From Patella vulgata (taxonomy: Eukaryota; Mollusca; Gastropoda; Patellidae), in NCBI RefSeq assembly GCF_932274485.2, contig NC_065881.2:11256613-11320612 (forward strand): a stretch of DNA of 64,000 nucleotides. The letters are read 5' to 3'. The position numbers and the translations under genes were made by a program. Within the stretch, counting starts at the first letter, position 1, and each line of letters starts with the position of its first letter. This document shows positions 33,575-45,436 of the stretch, in pieces. Under the pieces are notes generated by a model. That model saw only the letters and a program-made list of their open reading frames with translations, ran no database searches and had not been told where the DNA came from.

Positions 33575-33795
33575 AGGGGGGGGGGCTGACAGGGACAGCT
33601 GTCTAGTGGTTCGGATGGGACAAAAACCGAGGTCCCGCGTATACATTGGCATGCACGTAAAAGATCCCTTGGAAGTTGGAATCCGATATAAGAGTAGGTC
33701 ATAGTGCCGCTGCCTCATTGCACACTGTATGGCGTTTGTCCGTCTCATTAACCCAGTCGCAGCAGAACAGTAGCACGTTAAACTCCATTTCATTT
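33575..33795 (+). repeat. SINE-2, internal piece to tail
   Basis: From GGCTGACAGGGACAGCTGTC to the ATTTC tail, with a small deletion around the GGGCAAAATTTCCCTC block. Confidence 0.82.
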
Positions 33796-34576
33796 TTTTT
33801 AAACCCATAGTTCACACTATTCTTCCGTGGAATAAAGAACTTCTGGTAGCTGTACGTTGTGTAAAACATCAACAATTCAGTGAAATCTGTCACAGATTTC
33901 ACCACCACCCCTCACCCCCTCCAAACAAACCCAAAGAAAAGAAAACAAATAAACAAAAACAAGAAGCACCGTACACCAAGACAAGAACTCACAACAGACT
34001 GTTTCACACCAACCATCATAACAACTCTTAAGGTAAGTAAAATGAAATTTTGAACTATAAAAAACAAAGAGAAAATGAAATAGGATCTGTGTTTTAATTA
34101 CATTGCTATTTAGCTAAAACGACGTCTCAATTTACCGTGAATATTTATTTTTCGCCAAAAGGAATCATGTCTCACCATATCTGACAGAAAATTATAATAA
34201 TTCAATAATTTAGCGATTAAATAAACATGCGGTCTGCGCATGTTCGAGTCTCGTAATGGCTGATTAGTTCAAACGTATTTTGAGTATATCTTTAATCGCA
34301 AAATTCCAATTGACGTTAGTGTTGAATTATTATAAATGTGTGTCAGCTATGGTAAGAAATGGTTCCTTTGGCGAATAAAGAAGAATCACAGTGAGAAATA
34401 GCCAGCAAAGATTCCAAAATAGCCTTAGAACAGAGGTTATCGTATTTTCATATTGCAGCTATATAGGGACAGATAGGAACTGTCAGTGGACATCGTCCGC
34501 TCAGTGACAGATCCTAAAGGAACTAACTGCACCCTTGGTGTGAAAACCAAGGTTCCTCGAGCATTGAATTCGATGA

Positions 34577-34951
34577 GGGGATCACGTGGCTAAGTGGGTA
34601 AGACGCTAGCTCGCTAGCCTGGAGGTCGGGTGTTCGATCCCTGCATTTGCCGAGAAAGTTCATCCAGATTTTCCGGCGTGGTTCTCCCTTGTCAGTGATG
34701 CAGGACGGAGGGCCTGACAAGGAAACCTGTCTAGTCGTTCGGATGGGACGAAAAACCGAGGTCCCGTGTACACATTGGCGTGCACGTAAAAGATCCCTTG
34801 GCAGTGGGAATTCGATATAAGAGTAGGCCGTAGTGCCGCTGTCCGGGCAAAATTTCCCTCATAGCACACTGTATGGCGTATGCCCGTCTTCATTAGCCCA
34901 GGTTAGGAGCAGAACAGTAGGACGTTCAACCCCATTTCATTTCATTTCATT
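34577..34951 (+). repeat. SINE-2, full length, with target duplication
   Basis: Best type copy of the family: A-box region GTGGCTAAGTGGGTAAGACG, B box GGTGTTCGATCCC, body, CGTTCAACCCCATTTC, then (ATTTC)n. Flanked by TGAATTCGATGA (34565-34576 and 34952-34963). Confidence 0.95.
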
Positions 34952-35307
34952 TGAATTCGATGAAGCGTAGGCGGGAACGTTCAGTCCTATCATATCCCTA
35001 GGGTAGAAATAGAATTCACCAATGAGTTAATTCAGTACATCTGTTGTCTTATCGCCATTCAACAATCGATATTCAACTTTTTATTCAGTCATAACTACAC
35101 AATATGGTTTATTCACTGTTCAATTGTTGCAGTAATCGACATCCCGCTTGACACATCCTAATCCGGGCTGACAATAAACTAGCAACATCTGTATTAAAGA
35201 GAGATTTACACTACCAGCACGTTTATTCGACACACAAATGAGTTTTATTTTTTCGTTTCCTGTTTAGTACAAGCGAGGCAAATACAGGAGGGATCTTAGA
35301 CGATAAA

Positions 35308-35690
35308 ATGAAATGAAATGAAATGGGGTTTAACGTCCTACTGTTCTGCTCCTAACTGGGCTAATGAAGACGGACATACGCCATACAGTGTGCTATGAGG
35401 GAAATTTTGCCCGGACAGTGGCACTACGGCCTACTCTTATATCGAATTCCAACTGTCAAGGTCTCTTTTACGTGCACGCCAATGGGTACACGCGACCTCG
35501 GTTTTTCGTCCCATCCGAACGACTAGACAGCTGTCTTTGTCAGGTCCTCCGGAGACGAAAAGGAATGAAGAAATGAAATGTGGTGTAATGCATCACCTTT
35601 CTGCACCGACTGGGCTATTGAAGACGGGCATACACCATACAGTGTGTCATAAGGGGAATTTTGTCTGGACAGCGACACTACAGAGAATAA
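35308..35690 (-). repeat. Two SINE-2 copies, 5' truncated
   Basis: 35308-35553 runs from the (GAAAT)n tail to ..GTCAGGTCCTCCGG. 35563-35690 is a second, shorter copy (tail ..GAAATGTGGTGTAATG.. to CGACACTACAGAG). Confidence 0.85.
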
Positions 35691-36220
35691 AGAAGAAAGA
35701 AAACGGGGAGGGAAAAATGAGCCGATGGAATATTATAGATAAAAGTTAATTAAATAGAAGTAAATGGAAATTTCATTTGCACAAGCTATATAACCACTTA
35801 TTTTTCATAGGATTCTATCTACCAAGGGATCTTTTACATGCACGTCATTGTATATACAAAAGACTAGGCACACTTTCACTGTCGGCACCTCAGATATCAC
35901 CCTGACAAGGTAATTTAAATCAAGAAGCTAGTGCTCGACCACATCAGCCGCATGTCGTTTAAAGGCCCACACATTGACCCACATTGGAACGATGGACGAT
36001 ACCGGTGAAGGTTATCTGATACTGTTTAATTTAAGGCCCACGAATGTAAACACAAATGCACCAAGGCTATTTACCATTTCAACGCCCACGACCTGACACT
36101 CAATGTGTCAATGGTAAATATCTAATTAAAGTATAAATACCCACTAGCAAGTAGGAAACATCTGATTATACAGGTGAAATTTAATAGCAGTCAGTGTTAT
36201 TTAAACATCTTCGAGCTGAT
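35691..36220. other. Intergenic, no gene recognised
   Basis: One leftover SINE-2 word (ccaagggatcttttacatgc, about 35822) and no coding signal. Confidence 0.4.
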
Positions 36221-36402
36221 GGAATAGTTGCATTTTAAAGCAAAGCAGAATCAGTGACAGTGGGGCGACGGCCTATTGATATTTTGATTTGCAGCTGTAT
36301 GGGGATTCTTGGAATAGTTGCTGTTGAAAGCAAATGCGAATCACTGACAGTGTGAGGCTACGGCCTACTGATATTTCGATTTGCAGCTGTCTGGAGATTT
36401 TT
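36221..36402 (+). repeat. ~90-bp tandem duplication
   Basis: GGAATAGTTGC..AAAGCAAA..GAATCA.TGACAGTG..CGGCCTA.TGATATTT..GATTTGCAGCTGT occurs twice with about 85 percent agreement by eye. Confidence 0.85.
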
Positions 36403-36834
36403 AATCAGGACCTTTCGTCACATGCCGCCAGCCTTGCACCAGTAGAATCAGCTGGAAAATCCCGAGGCACTTACCATGCAGTACAAGAACTGGATACTAT
36501 GACAAATATTTCTTGAGAGTTTTCTCACTTACCTGTTGAGCCACCTGTAGTTGTTGTTTTCTCTCAAAACAAAACTGCCAAATATTCAGATCCTTTCTCT
36601 CGTATCCCTACTTTCAGTTTTAGTGCCGTATTAACAATAAGCAGTGATGAAACAGGTAGTCAAGGTGATAATACCTGCGGCACCACTACTTATAGTTACC
36701 ATGACAACAGTACACATGTAGTGCAGTCAGGGATCTTTCCAGTGTAACTAATTAGAATGGTATCAACAATTATCCGATCCTTATTCAGAATCCCAGGGAT
36801 TCGACGGAAACATCACAATACACAAGCTGTAGGT

Positions 36835-37165
36835 GTGTTGTTTGCTGTTTCCATCTGTAGGTAAGCTGTTTTCACCTGCAGATATTTGTTTTCTCCAATT
36901 GCAGGTTTGATCTTTTCTGTTTTTAACATCAGGCATGCTGCTCCAAACTGCAGGAGTGGTGTTTCCAACTGAAGGCATGCTGTTTTCAACTGCAGGTATG
37001 TGGTCTTCAACTCCAGGTATGCTCTACCGACTGCAGGAATGATGTCTGTTATTTCCAGCTGCAGGTATGCTGTTTCCAACTGCAGGTATGATGCTTGCTG
37101 TTTCCATTCGTAGATATGTTATATCCATCTTCAGGTATGCTGTTTCCAACCGATCGGTTTCTAAT
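36835..37165 (+). repeat. 21-bp minisatellite, about 15 units
   Basis: The unit is TGTTTCCAACTGCAGGTATGC with many variants. A 21-bp period keeps reading frames open. On the minus strand it reads as repeats of YLQLKTA/YLQLETP. Each unit on the plus strand holds a pyrimidine-CAG and a CAGGTATG word. Confidence 0.9.
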
Positions 37166-37169
37166 TGCA

Positions 37170-38035
37170 GAACAAAATGTGTCCACCGTTGAGAAGATTT
37201 GTAACCTTGAAACCCTTCTGATCGTAATAAGGAGCACTTTTAGACGAAATGCCCATTATAACGGTCACAAAGGTCAACAAAAGGTCCAGTATTTTATTCT
37301 CTCTGAAGACTCAGCAGTCAGTCATTACACATACTGCAAATAAATGGGGTAAGAATTAACATAACGTGGTTTGCAAAATTTGAGAAGATGATCCAAGGAC
37401 AAATTGCTTAGGCAGCTAGTTCAGTAGAGTTCCAACCGGCATTAAGTTAATCTACTGATACATATCTGTCATTAACATAGTACTAGACGTCTGTACACAA
37501 CTTCCGGTTCCGGCATAATCTCTGCACGTGAACATGATCTCAGAATTTAGGTGCGTGAAAGTTTTTCATTACCCCATGAACTGAAGTTCCAATGTGATTT
37601 ACCGAATATCCAAAAACCTGACTTTATGTTAAAGGGACAATAACACTCTTGCTGGCTTGAAAGCTCCAGAAAATAAATAATATCTCTATCTAAGTACTGG
37701 ATGTTTAAGTGTCCTACCTGTTGTGTAAATTATCCATTACATCCTATTTTACTTGTCCAGAGGGTTCGAAAATATTTTTAAATCGAAGTTTCGTTTGAAA
37801 AGGTTTATCAAAATTTTTAAATAAGGTGTGTTAATATGAAATTTGTATCATCAATTAATTGGAATATTCTAAAATAGTACAATTTGTTGACCAGAATAAA
37901 GATTAGGACATATTATTCAGTTACAACAAGAGTGGTATTGAGCCTTTAAAGGATGGTATCCGTCGTCTTAATTATACTCTGAAAAAATCGGACTGGTATC
38001 ATCTGGTCACAAAGTACATTTAAACCGAGTAAAGA
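37170..38035. other. Intergenic, nothing recognised
   Basis: AT-rich with isolated short frames, no repeat that I could match elsewhere in the window. Confidence 0.4.
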
Positions 38036-38405
38036 AATGAAATGGGGTTTAACGTCCCACTGTTCTGCTTCGACTGGGCTAATGAGGACAGACCGACTAA
38101 AGAGCTTGTACCTTTATAATCCTTGGCTTTGAGGGAAATTTTGCCCGGACAGCGGCACTATGACCTACTCTTATATCGAATTCCAACTGCCAAGGGATCT
38201 TTTACGTGTACACCAATGTATACACGGGAGCTCGGGTTTTCGTCTCATCCGAAGGACTAGACAGCTGTCCTTGTCAGGCCCTCCGTCCTGGACCACTGAC
38301 TAGGGGAACCAACGTCGGAAAATCCCGATGAACTTTTTCGGTCAATGCAGGAATCGTACACGCGAACTCCAGGCTAGCGAGCCAGCGTCTTACCCACTTA
38401 GCCAC
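38036..38405 (-). repeat. SINE-2, full length, diverged
   Basis: Tail AAGAAATGAAATGGGG at the left; head ..GGCTAGCGAGCCAGCGTC and ..ACCCACTTAGCCAC at the right. It holds a ~25-bp replacement around 38092-38120 where the family has the GGGCATACGCC segment. Confidence 0.88.
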
Positions 38406-38990
38406 ACATGTATAATATACAAGCATTTAATAAAATTCCTCAATTAAACAGTATATCTCCACTAACACCTGTTGCCCAGGTTACCTAGTTCGTCGTATCA
38501 CCTTAGTAACTATATTATTCAATATCAAATTTATCGATTGGACAAAAGTAATCCATTATAAATAAAATACACTTAGTAACGATTATTTTAATTGGATAAC
38601 AATTTGTATCAAGTATTCAAATATCGTCTGCTTTATATTATTCAAGTTTGAATTTTAATAAAGATTTAATAAAATTTAAAATAAAAACCAATCGTTACAA
38701 ATTAACACAATCTAAGTTAAATTCTTTATAGTCATGGAGGTGCATAAAATCTCGATCTTCTGAACATTAAATGCCGAACTACTGGACATGAAATGCCGAA
38801 CGTTGGCAGCTGGTACATTCGACATGATACATTCAATCAATCAGAACACGTGGTTTTTTATCAATTGGTGCATTAGTGATAGTTTTTACAGGTTTTATTA
38901 AAAATCGTTTTGTGTAATGCGCGTAAAATTTCTACACCAGCCGGACTAATGAATGAGGACATTGTCCTGACAGCGGTGTGTGTGTGAAAT
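38406..38990. other. AT-rich intergenic
   Basis: No frame or repeat recognised except a duplicated CGAACTACTGGACATGAAAT-like word near 38775-38805. Confidence 0.4.
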
Positions 38991-39023
38991 AGCGTTATTT
39001 AACGCCCGCTTCCACCGAAGTGA

Positions 39024-39302
39024 GAGAGAGAGAGAGAGAAATGGGGTTTAACGTCCACTCGACACAAACTAGGTCATTTCGGGACTAACATATGGTTTAA
39101 TTTTATTTCAATAATTCGCTTGCGCGTAGGGGTCTTTAGCAGTGGGAGGAAACCGGAGGACCCGGAGAAAACCCACGAGGTTGGACCGGCGACCCTACTC
39201 CTTGTCACATACAACCGGGGATTCGAAACCACGCCAGTTGACTCAATGACAGGCCTTATGATACAGCGCGAGCATGCTAACCATTCGGCCACCCAACCCC
39301 CC
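39024..39302 (-). repeat. SINE-1, full length, with target duplication
   Basis: (GA)n tail at the left, head at the right (GCTAACCATTCGGCCACCC). Flanked by TCCACCGAAGTGA (39011-39023 and 39303-39315). Confidence 0.94.
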
Positions 39303-39369
39303 TCCACCGAAGTGATATCGCCAACACTCCTGACTGCAGCACAACCATTCTGATCAGCAGTGAACATTC

Positions 39370-39572
39370 GACTCAAACTATGTCATTTCGGGACTAACAT
39401 GGTTCGATTTCATTTTAATAAGTCGCTTGCGCGTAGGGGTCTTTAGCAGTGGGAGGAAACCTGAGGACTCGGAGAAAACCCACGAGGTGAGACAGGCGTT
39501 CCTACCCGAAACCACGCCACTTGACTCAATGATCCAACGCCCGCGTGTTAGCCATTCGGCCCACCCCTCCTC
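39370..39572 (-). repeat. SINE-1, tail lost, internal deletion
   Basis: Body from ACTCAAACTATGTCATTTCG to the head (gccattcggcccaccc). About 35 bp before the B box are missing (cgttcctaccCGAAACCACG). Confidence 0.8.
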
Positions 39573-39807
39573 TGTGAAACAGATTTCGATACAACAGCCG
39601 ACCCTATTTTCGATTTCCAGAGGATCTTTAACGTGGCCCTATGTCCGGAGCTAAGGTCATTTCGGGACTAACATATGATTCAACTGTAGGGATAAACTGG
39701 TGGAACCTCGTAGTCTTCCGAAACGGAAATTAAATTGATCACTGATACAGACCAATCAACACTTTAATTTTTACCTATGGTCCAAATTCTTCTTCATTTT
39801 TTTGTAA

Positions 39808-40030
39808 ATGGTTACCGCGTGCGCGTTAGATCATAAGGTCTGTCATTGAGTCAACTCGTGTGGTTTCGAGGTTGTACGTGACAAGGAGTCGCCTGTCCAG
39901 CCTCGTGGGTCCGGTTTCCCCCACTGCTAAAGAAGCCTACGCGCAAGCGAATTATTAAAAAGAAAATGAACCATATGTTAGTCTCGAAATGACCCAGTTT
40001 ATATCGAGCGGACGTTACCCCCCCACCCCG

Positions 40031-40062
<32 letters not shown>
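39808..40062 (+). repeat. SINE-1 copy
   Basis: Starts at GTAAATGGTTACCGCGTG and ends in a 30-bp CT tail preceded by CCCCCCCACCCCGCCC in place of AAACCCCATTT. Confidence 0.85.
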
Positions 40063-40064
<2 letters not shown>

Positions 40065-40489
40065 AGTTGACCTATGGAATATTCTAACGTGGATTTTATG
40101 ATGTCGCCATATTGGAATAAAGATAATGACTAGAATGAGTCAGTTTTATGGGTTTTGTGTTTATTATAATGAGCATGGAAACGGCTGGTTATCTCTGACC
40201 GTTTTAATATATTCTATAATATACGCTGCGTATTTTAATTTATCAATGATATTCATCAACCGTGACAGTCCATTACACAAATCAGTCGACCGGACGAATT
40301 GTCTTATTTTAAACTGTAACAGCAATAATACTATCGTGTCATTTTTTGCCATTTTCATACATAAAAATATTGAATGAATGTTAATCAACTGTTGAGATTA
40401 CATACATACATATATACATAATGTATGTTATACTTTTAAATGCTTATCTTACATCTTCCGCTTAATTCCATTTATTAGTCTCTAACACG

Positions 40490-40705
40490 TCGAAAACTAC
40501 CGGAATGCCGATTTAGAAAAACCTAAAAATTAACTCGCACCCAACCAACACTCCCGATTGTCGACATACCGGAATGCCGACTTAGAAAAGCTTAAAAATT
40601 AACTCGCACCCAACCAACACTTCCGATTGTCGAAAGCTACCGGAATGCTGACTTAGAAAAACTTAAAAATTAACTAGCACCCAACCAACACTTCCGATTG
40701 TACGT
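40490..40705 (+). repeat. 70-bp tandem repeat, 3 units
   Basis: TACCGGAATGCCGACTTAG ..TTAACTCGCACCCAACCAAC ..TTCCGATTGT, with unit starts at about 40498, 40567 and 40638. Confidence 0.92.
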
Positions 40706-41147
40706 GTAATTGTGTGGAAATAAATTTGATGGTATTACGACCTGCAGCTGCATTCTACTACACACAGGGAACTATCTACTTCGACAATAGATCTCTGTCC
40801 AGAATGGCCGCCATATCCAAAAATTAGTATACTATTTTGGTAATGCGCTCCTACTCAATGTCACATATGTCATACATCAAATAAAACTTTTCAAATTTTT
40901 TAGATGGAAGCGGAATAAATACTTCACAAAATTATTTGAACTATACTTATTGTTTTCGACTAAAATCATCAATTTAGGAATTAAAATGACGGTCAATTAG
41001 TTTAGTGTCTGTTCTCAAGCGGAGCTACTTGTAGACAGACAGCGTAAGTTTAGTATGTATTAACACATTCAGCTGTATATACACCTATAACTACACACGA
41101 TGATCTCTATGTAGATATTAAACAATATTTCCATATTTATAAGGACA

Positions 41148-41534
41148 TTGGGAGATTAAATAAAGAGTTGACAATTCTCGCTATAATAGTTAAAAAAAAA
41201 TAGATAACGTAAATAGAATATGCTGAAAATTTCAGTCAAATTGCTCCACCCTGAACCGAGATATTAGCAGTTGAATTTTAGGCCTAACCTCGATCATCAT
41301 TACTAAAGTCGGTACGATAAAATAACAAAGTTTCGATTATACATTTTTACGTTAAATTATTTTTCAAAAAATGTATTCCAATCCGCTAAATATCGCAGGC
41401 TAGCGATGGCATCGAGAGTTGATTATGGTCTGCATATAAGTTAAGTAATGTCTAATTAATAATTTATATAACATTTCAGACCTAAAGAAAGACCTGCAAT
41501 AGGCAGATTTAGCTCTTGCATAATGTATGTTTAA
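41148..41534 (-). mobile_element. TTAA-flanked element
   Basis: Right end ..CTTGCATAATGTATGTTTAA, with the internal CGAGAGTTGATTATGGTCTG and GACCTAAAGAAAGACCTGC marks of the family. The left end is degraded (ATTAAATAAAGAGTTGAC). Confidence 0.75.
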
Positions 41535-42529
41535 TATTGATTCGTTAAAAAGTATGATACAAATAAATATACTTTATTAGATCTATACAAATAATTTTTT
41601 ATACTGAGATATGCAGCCATATGCATTTAATAATACACGTGCTGATCTCTATCGTTATTATATATTGCACAATATTTCCATATTTAATATTGATTGTAAA
41701 AAATTATAATATACATATACTTTATTACTTTGGGTTAAATTTATATACAAATTTTATTGGAAATATATGCTGTATTGTCGGACGTATGAAAAGGTGGCTA
41801 TGTTTTAAAAAAGCTTGTTTTGTTGGCGCCGAGCGGAGCTAGTCAGAAATTCACATGAATACATAAAATTGGTGCTTGAGTTATAATGTAACTAATTTTG
41901 CAATTTTCTTTGAAATATTAACTCATTGTTATTGAGAGCAAAACATAGCCATCATTCAGTTTTATTAACCTATTGACGTACCGTATAAAAATGTAATCAA
42001 CTCCTCCAATTAAACTAAAGGTGATCTAAATAATGTAAGTAGGTCTGTCTAAAGGAGCTAAGTCTCTAACTCGGTATTTTCCATAATATCCGAAATTAAA
42101 AACATGAATTAGAATTCAATATTGATCAATTTCAATCAATATTGATGTTGTTATCATGCCGTGAAAATATGGGATCCTAATATCCACTATTTAAGACACA
42201 ATTAACATTTTATAATCAGTATGGTTTCGGGTGCCATTTTGTAATGAACAAATACAAACACAATGTGGAAGTAATTAATTAGTAAAGGCTGGTTCACAAA
42301 CGACAAAATATTAATTAAAAACAAAGTGTAGAAATGACTAAGAAGGCGTAAACGACTGTCGTTCAATTTGAACTGTTCAGGTATTTCACCGAACATAATT
42401 TATTAGAAATTACAATATTTTTTTAAAAATTGAATATAAATCGCTTTCCATACATTCATATTACATTAATGTGTGCTTTTAGAACCATTTTCGACTATTT
42501 TAAGGTTCTAAAAAAAGAGCTATTACACC
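41535..42529. other. AT-rich intergenic
   Basis: 41590-41800 contains two related (TTAATAATACACGTGCTGATC / ACTTTATTA) blocks. 42060-42180 belongs to the diverged repeat also seen near 31.7 and 47.3 kb. No gene. Confidence 0.35.
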
Positions 42530-42755
42530 CTTTAACGTCCCACTGTTCAGTTCCGACTGAGCTGATGAAGACGAACACACGCCATACAATGTGCCATGAA
42601 CGAAATTTTGCCCGGACAGCAGCACTATATTATTATCCTACTGTTATATCGAAATTCAACTGTCAAGGGACCCTTTACCTACACGCCAATGTGTACACGG
42701 GACCTTGATTTTTCGTCCCATCCAAACGACTGTCCCTTGCCAAGCTCTCATATTC
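42530..42755 (-). repeat. SINE-2, tail lost
   Basis: From TTTAACGTCCCACTGTTC to CGACTGTCCCTTGCCAAGC, with a small insertion (tattattatcc) in the body. Confidence 0.82.
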
Positions 42756-42849
42756 ATTTTACTAATTACTTCGGTCAATGTAATTCTTATTTTTTAACAA
42801 TCAAATAATTAACACAACATACATAGTATCTGTACAGCTCAGTTTTAGG

Positions 42850-43065
42850 AAAAGATGACAGTTTTTATAGCTTTTTAACTTAAATGTTTGAACAGACCCC
42901 CCCCCCCCAAAAAAAAAAAAAGAAAACCCCAAAAACCAAGGAAAAAATGACAGATTTTACAGCTTTTTAACTTAAAATATTTAAACAGCCCCTTCCCCCC
43001 CCCCCCCAAAAAAAAAAACAACAACAAAAAAACAAAAAACAACTAAAAGTACAAAAAAAACCCAA
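42850..43065 (+). repeat. Duplicated block with C-run/A-run junctions
   Basis: GATGACAG.TTTTA.AGCTTTTTAACTTAAA is followed by a poly-C then poly-A run, and the whole repeats after about 100 bp. Purine-free next to pyrimidine-free tracts. Confidence 0.85.
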
Positions 43066-43477
43066 ACAATTATCCGAAAAATATAATATTAAAAATGTAT
43101 TTACATACTTTTTGGTAACATTCGAAGAAATGCAATACAAATAAAGGAAGAATCATTGGAAAAGGCATGCGTGGATGTTTAATTTTATACATAGGTTTTC
43201 GGGAACATTCGAAAAAAAAAATGGCATGCAATGAAGTTTAACGTCTTACTGTTCTGTACCAACCGGGATATATAATAAATGAATCGCTCGACTATTCTGA
43301 CATAAACGGGAAAAATTAAAAATTAAAACTATCATTCTTTCTAAGAGGAATAAATGTTGTTTTTTTTCAACTGTTTCAGTGAGATGAATATATTTGACAT
43401 AGCTTAAAAATAGTTCAGCTGATCTAATGAATAAATAACGGATATACAAATTATTATTATAACTTATGAAAACTTAC

Positions 43478-43600
43478 TATCAGGTGGAAAAGTGTCTCGT
43501 ATGTAAAAATCAGCGTCCCAATATGGCCAACACCCGTCCTGTTTCACGGCACGAGCCAGACTCGAGAGATGACAATAATTTAAATGAACATCAAATTTTA
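43478..43600. other. Coding-like segment, strand undecided
   Basis: Plus: after tactatcag the frame VEKCLVCKNQRPNMANTRPV..LNEHQILQ runs to TAA, overlapping an AATAAA. Minus: LARAVKQDGCWPYWDADFYI.. runs to PPD before a perfect GATA|GTAAGT donor, with ctctcgag as a possible acceptor. GC content is higher than the surroundings. No family recognised for either. Confidence 0.35.
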
Positions 43601-44072
43601 CAATAAAATGAAGAATAATTACAGTTAGCAATGATCACGTGATTCAGTGTTCAGTCCAATAATATATTAGTTCTGTATAGAATGAGTTTATTAATAGACG
43701 GGTTTATAAAATGGCTGACGATAATGGCGGAGAGAACAACACGTGCTTGTAACAGGTGGTTTAATAATATTGATTACTACATTAACCTATAGAATTATAG
43801 ACAGGTGAACTACCCACGTGACTTATACTTGAAAGTCTACCTTTCTATGGGGCGATTTATACATTATCCATAAAGTCCTTTCAAGTGTATGAAAACTCAG
43901 ACTGATTCTATAACTTTACGATGGCGGTACTTCTGCGCCCTCAGGGGCCACATAACTCTCCTCTTTTGAATGGAGTTTAACGTCTTTCGTTTTTGTAGGC
44001 AACCGATCGGACTAAGACGTAGGGCTCTTGGTACTATTTGAGAAATGAAATGGGGTTTAACGTCCTATATTT

Positions 44073-44327
44073 CTTGGGGGTTGGATGGCCGAGTGGTTAG
44101 CGTGTGCGCGTTGTATCATAAGGTCTGTCATTGAATCAACTGGCGTGGTTTCCATTCCCCAGTCGTACGGGATGAGGGGTAGGGTCTCCTGTCCAACCTC
44201 GTGTGTTTCCTCGGATTCCTCCGGCTTCCTCCCACAGGTAAGGACGCCTACGCGCAAGCGAATTATTAAAATAAAATTAAACCATATGTTAGTTCCGAAA
44301 TGACCTAGTTTGTGCCGAGTGGACGTT

Positions 44328-44365
<38 letters not shown>
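44073..44365 (+). repeat. SINE-1, full length
   Basis: Head TTGGATGGCCGAGTGGTTA is the closest in the window to a true tRNA A box. (CT)n tail of about 30 bp. Confidence 0.93.
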
Positions 44366-44372
<7 letters not shown>

Positions 44373-44509
44373 ATTGTTGTCTTTCGGGTGATGACAAAGA
44401 ATACGTCGACTTTCTATAGTTCATTATCACGGTCCAGTGACTTTTTTCAAGATAGCAAACATGATTTTCTTTGACCCAAGATATACGTCAAACTCTTCTG
44501 CTGTGGGAG

Positions 44510-44640
44510 GTGTCCCTGCACCCTCACCCCACCCCCACCCTCCCGCCCACCCGTAGGCGCGGTTCGCGCTCGAGGCGCTCTCTCCGCCGGCACGCGCACC
44601 GGACTCTCATTCATTGAACAGGGCCCCTCCCCCGCCACCC
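44510..44640. other. Isolated CpG- and C-rich island
   Basis: About 130 bp with CCCACCCCCACCCTCCCGCC, then CGCGGTTCGCGCTCGAGGCG and CGCCGGCACGCGCACCGG, in AT-rich surroundings. It could be a ribosomal-DNA fragment or promoter-like CpG DNA; neither is proven. Confidence 0.4.
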
Positions 44641-44765
44641 TTATCAGAATACAGAATAGACTATTTAGGTATAAGTCTATTACATTTATTTATATACAAT
44701 TAATATGTATACACATATATCACCTCATGGTCTCATACATTTGTGTAAGGTAAGTGCTAAATGAT

Positions 44766-44951
44766 AAGGCCAGCTCAATTTTTCGTCATAGGTCACGAGA
44801 TGTAAACAGGGCTAAAGCTAATCCCAACCCTAACCCTAACCCTGGACCTATCCCCAATGCTTACCCTAACCCTAACCTACAATCTCGGCAACAATCACGT
44901 GTCCTAACCCTATTTACACCTCAGCGACCTTGAATAAAATTGAGCTGAACA
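44766..44951. mobile_element. CCCTAA-cored MITE, copy 2
   Basis: Left end AAGGCCAGCTCAATTTTTCG, right end AATAAAATTGAGCTG, core ACCCTAACCCTAACCCTGG and CTTACCCTAACCCTAACC. Confidence 0.78.
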
Positions 44952-45234
44952 AAAAGATTTAGCCATCTGTGTAACCCTATATCGTGATGGGATTCAATCA
45001 TGCAATGAGTTACGATAAAGTAGTTTCGCACAAAATTAACATACTAAGTGATGGAGAATTTTACACGGACAGTACCCAGTTTATTTGATCAGGGCAACAT
45101 TTTTTATTGATTTTATTTTATATTTTATTTCATTTTTCTAATTCAGTATGAAAACTAAGAGGCCTTTTATTTAATTCGGTGTTCTTCGAAGAAGTTCCTC
45201 GGGATTTTGCAGCAAAGTTTCCCTAGCAAGTGGT

Positions 45235-45436
45235 ACTGGTTGGTAGGCATGGTAAAGAACCGTGTCCAGTCGTTCGGATGGGCCAAAAAACCGAGGTCCC
45301 TTGTTCATGCTAGTGTGCTCGTAAAATAATTCGATGGAGAGTAAGCTGGAAGGCCCCTGCCCTGTCACCCCGTTTTCTTTAGTCCCGTCCGTGCAGAAAA
45401 ATAGGACGTTAAAGCCCATTTCATTTCATTTCATCA
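45235..45436 (+). repeat. SINE-2, diverged internal piece to tail
   Basis: CCAGTCGTTCGGATGGGCC.. through TAGGACGTTAAAGCCC to (ATTTC)n. Confidence 0.8.

Noticed and set aside
34660-34893. A 77-aa antisense frame (start [13 protein letters not shown]) recurring at 27284, 34660, 59088 and 62615
   Set aside because: The same frame appears in every young SINE-2 copy and is lost in older ones. It is an accident of the SINE body, not a gene family.
44085-44303. Recurring frames [14 protein letters not shown].. and, antisense, [17 protein letters not shown]..
   Set aside because: They lie wholly inside SINE-1 copies, start in the tRNA-like head and end in or near the tail. They track the repeat, not a protein.
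44447-44638. 63-aa Arg/Pro/Gly-rich protein in the CpG island
   Set aside because: Composition follows from the GC-rich DNA, and there is no motif, splice context or second open block.
44800-44905. True chromosome end (CCCTAA tract)
   Set aside because: The tract is short, degenerate, inside an inverted-repeat element, and present in three internal places.
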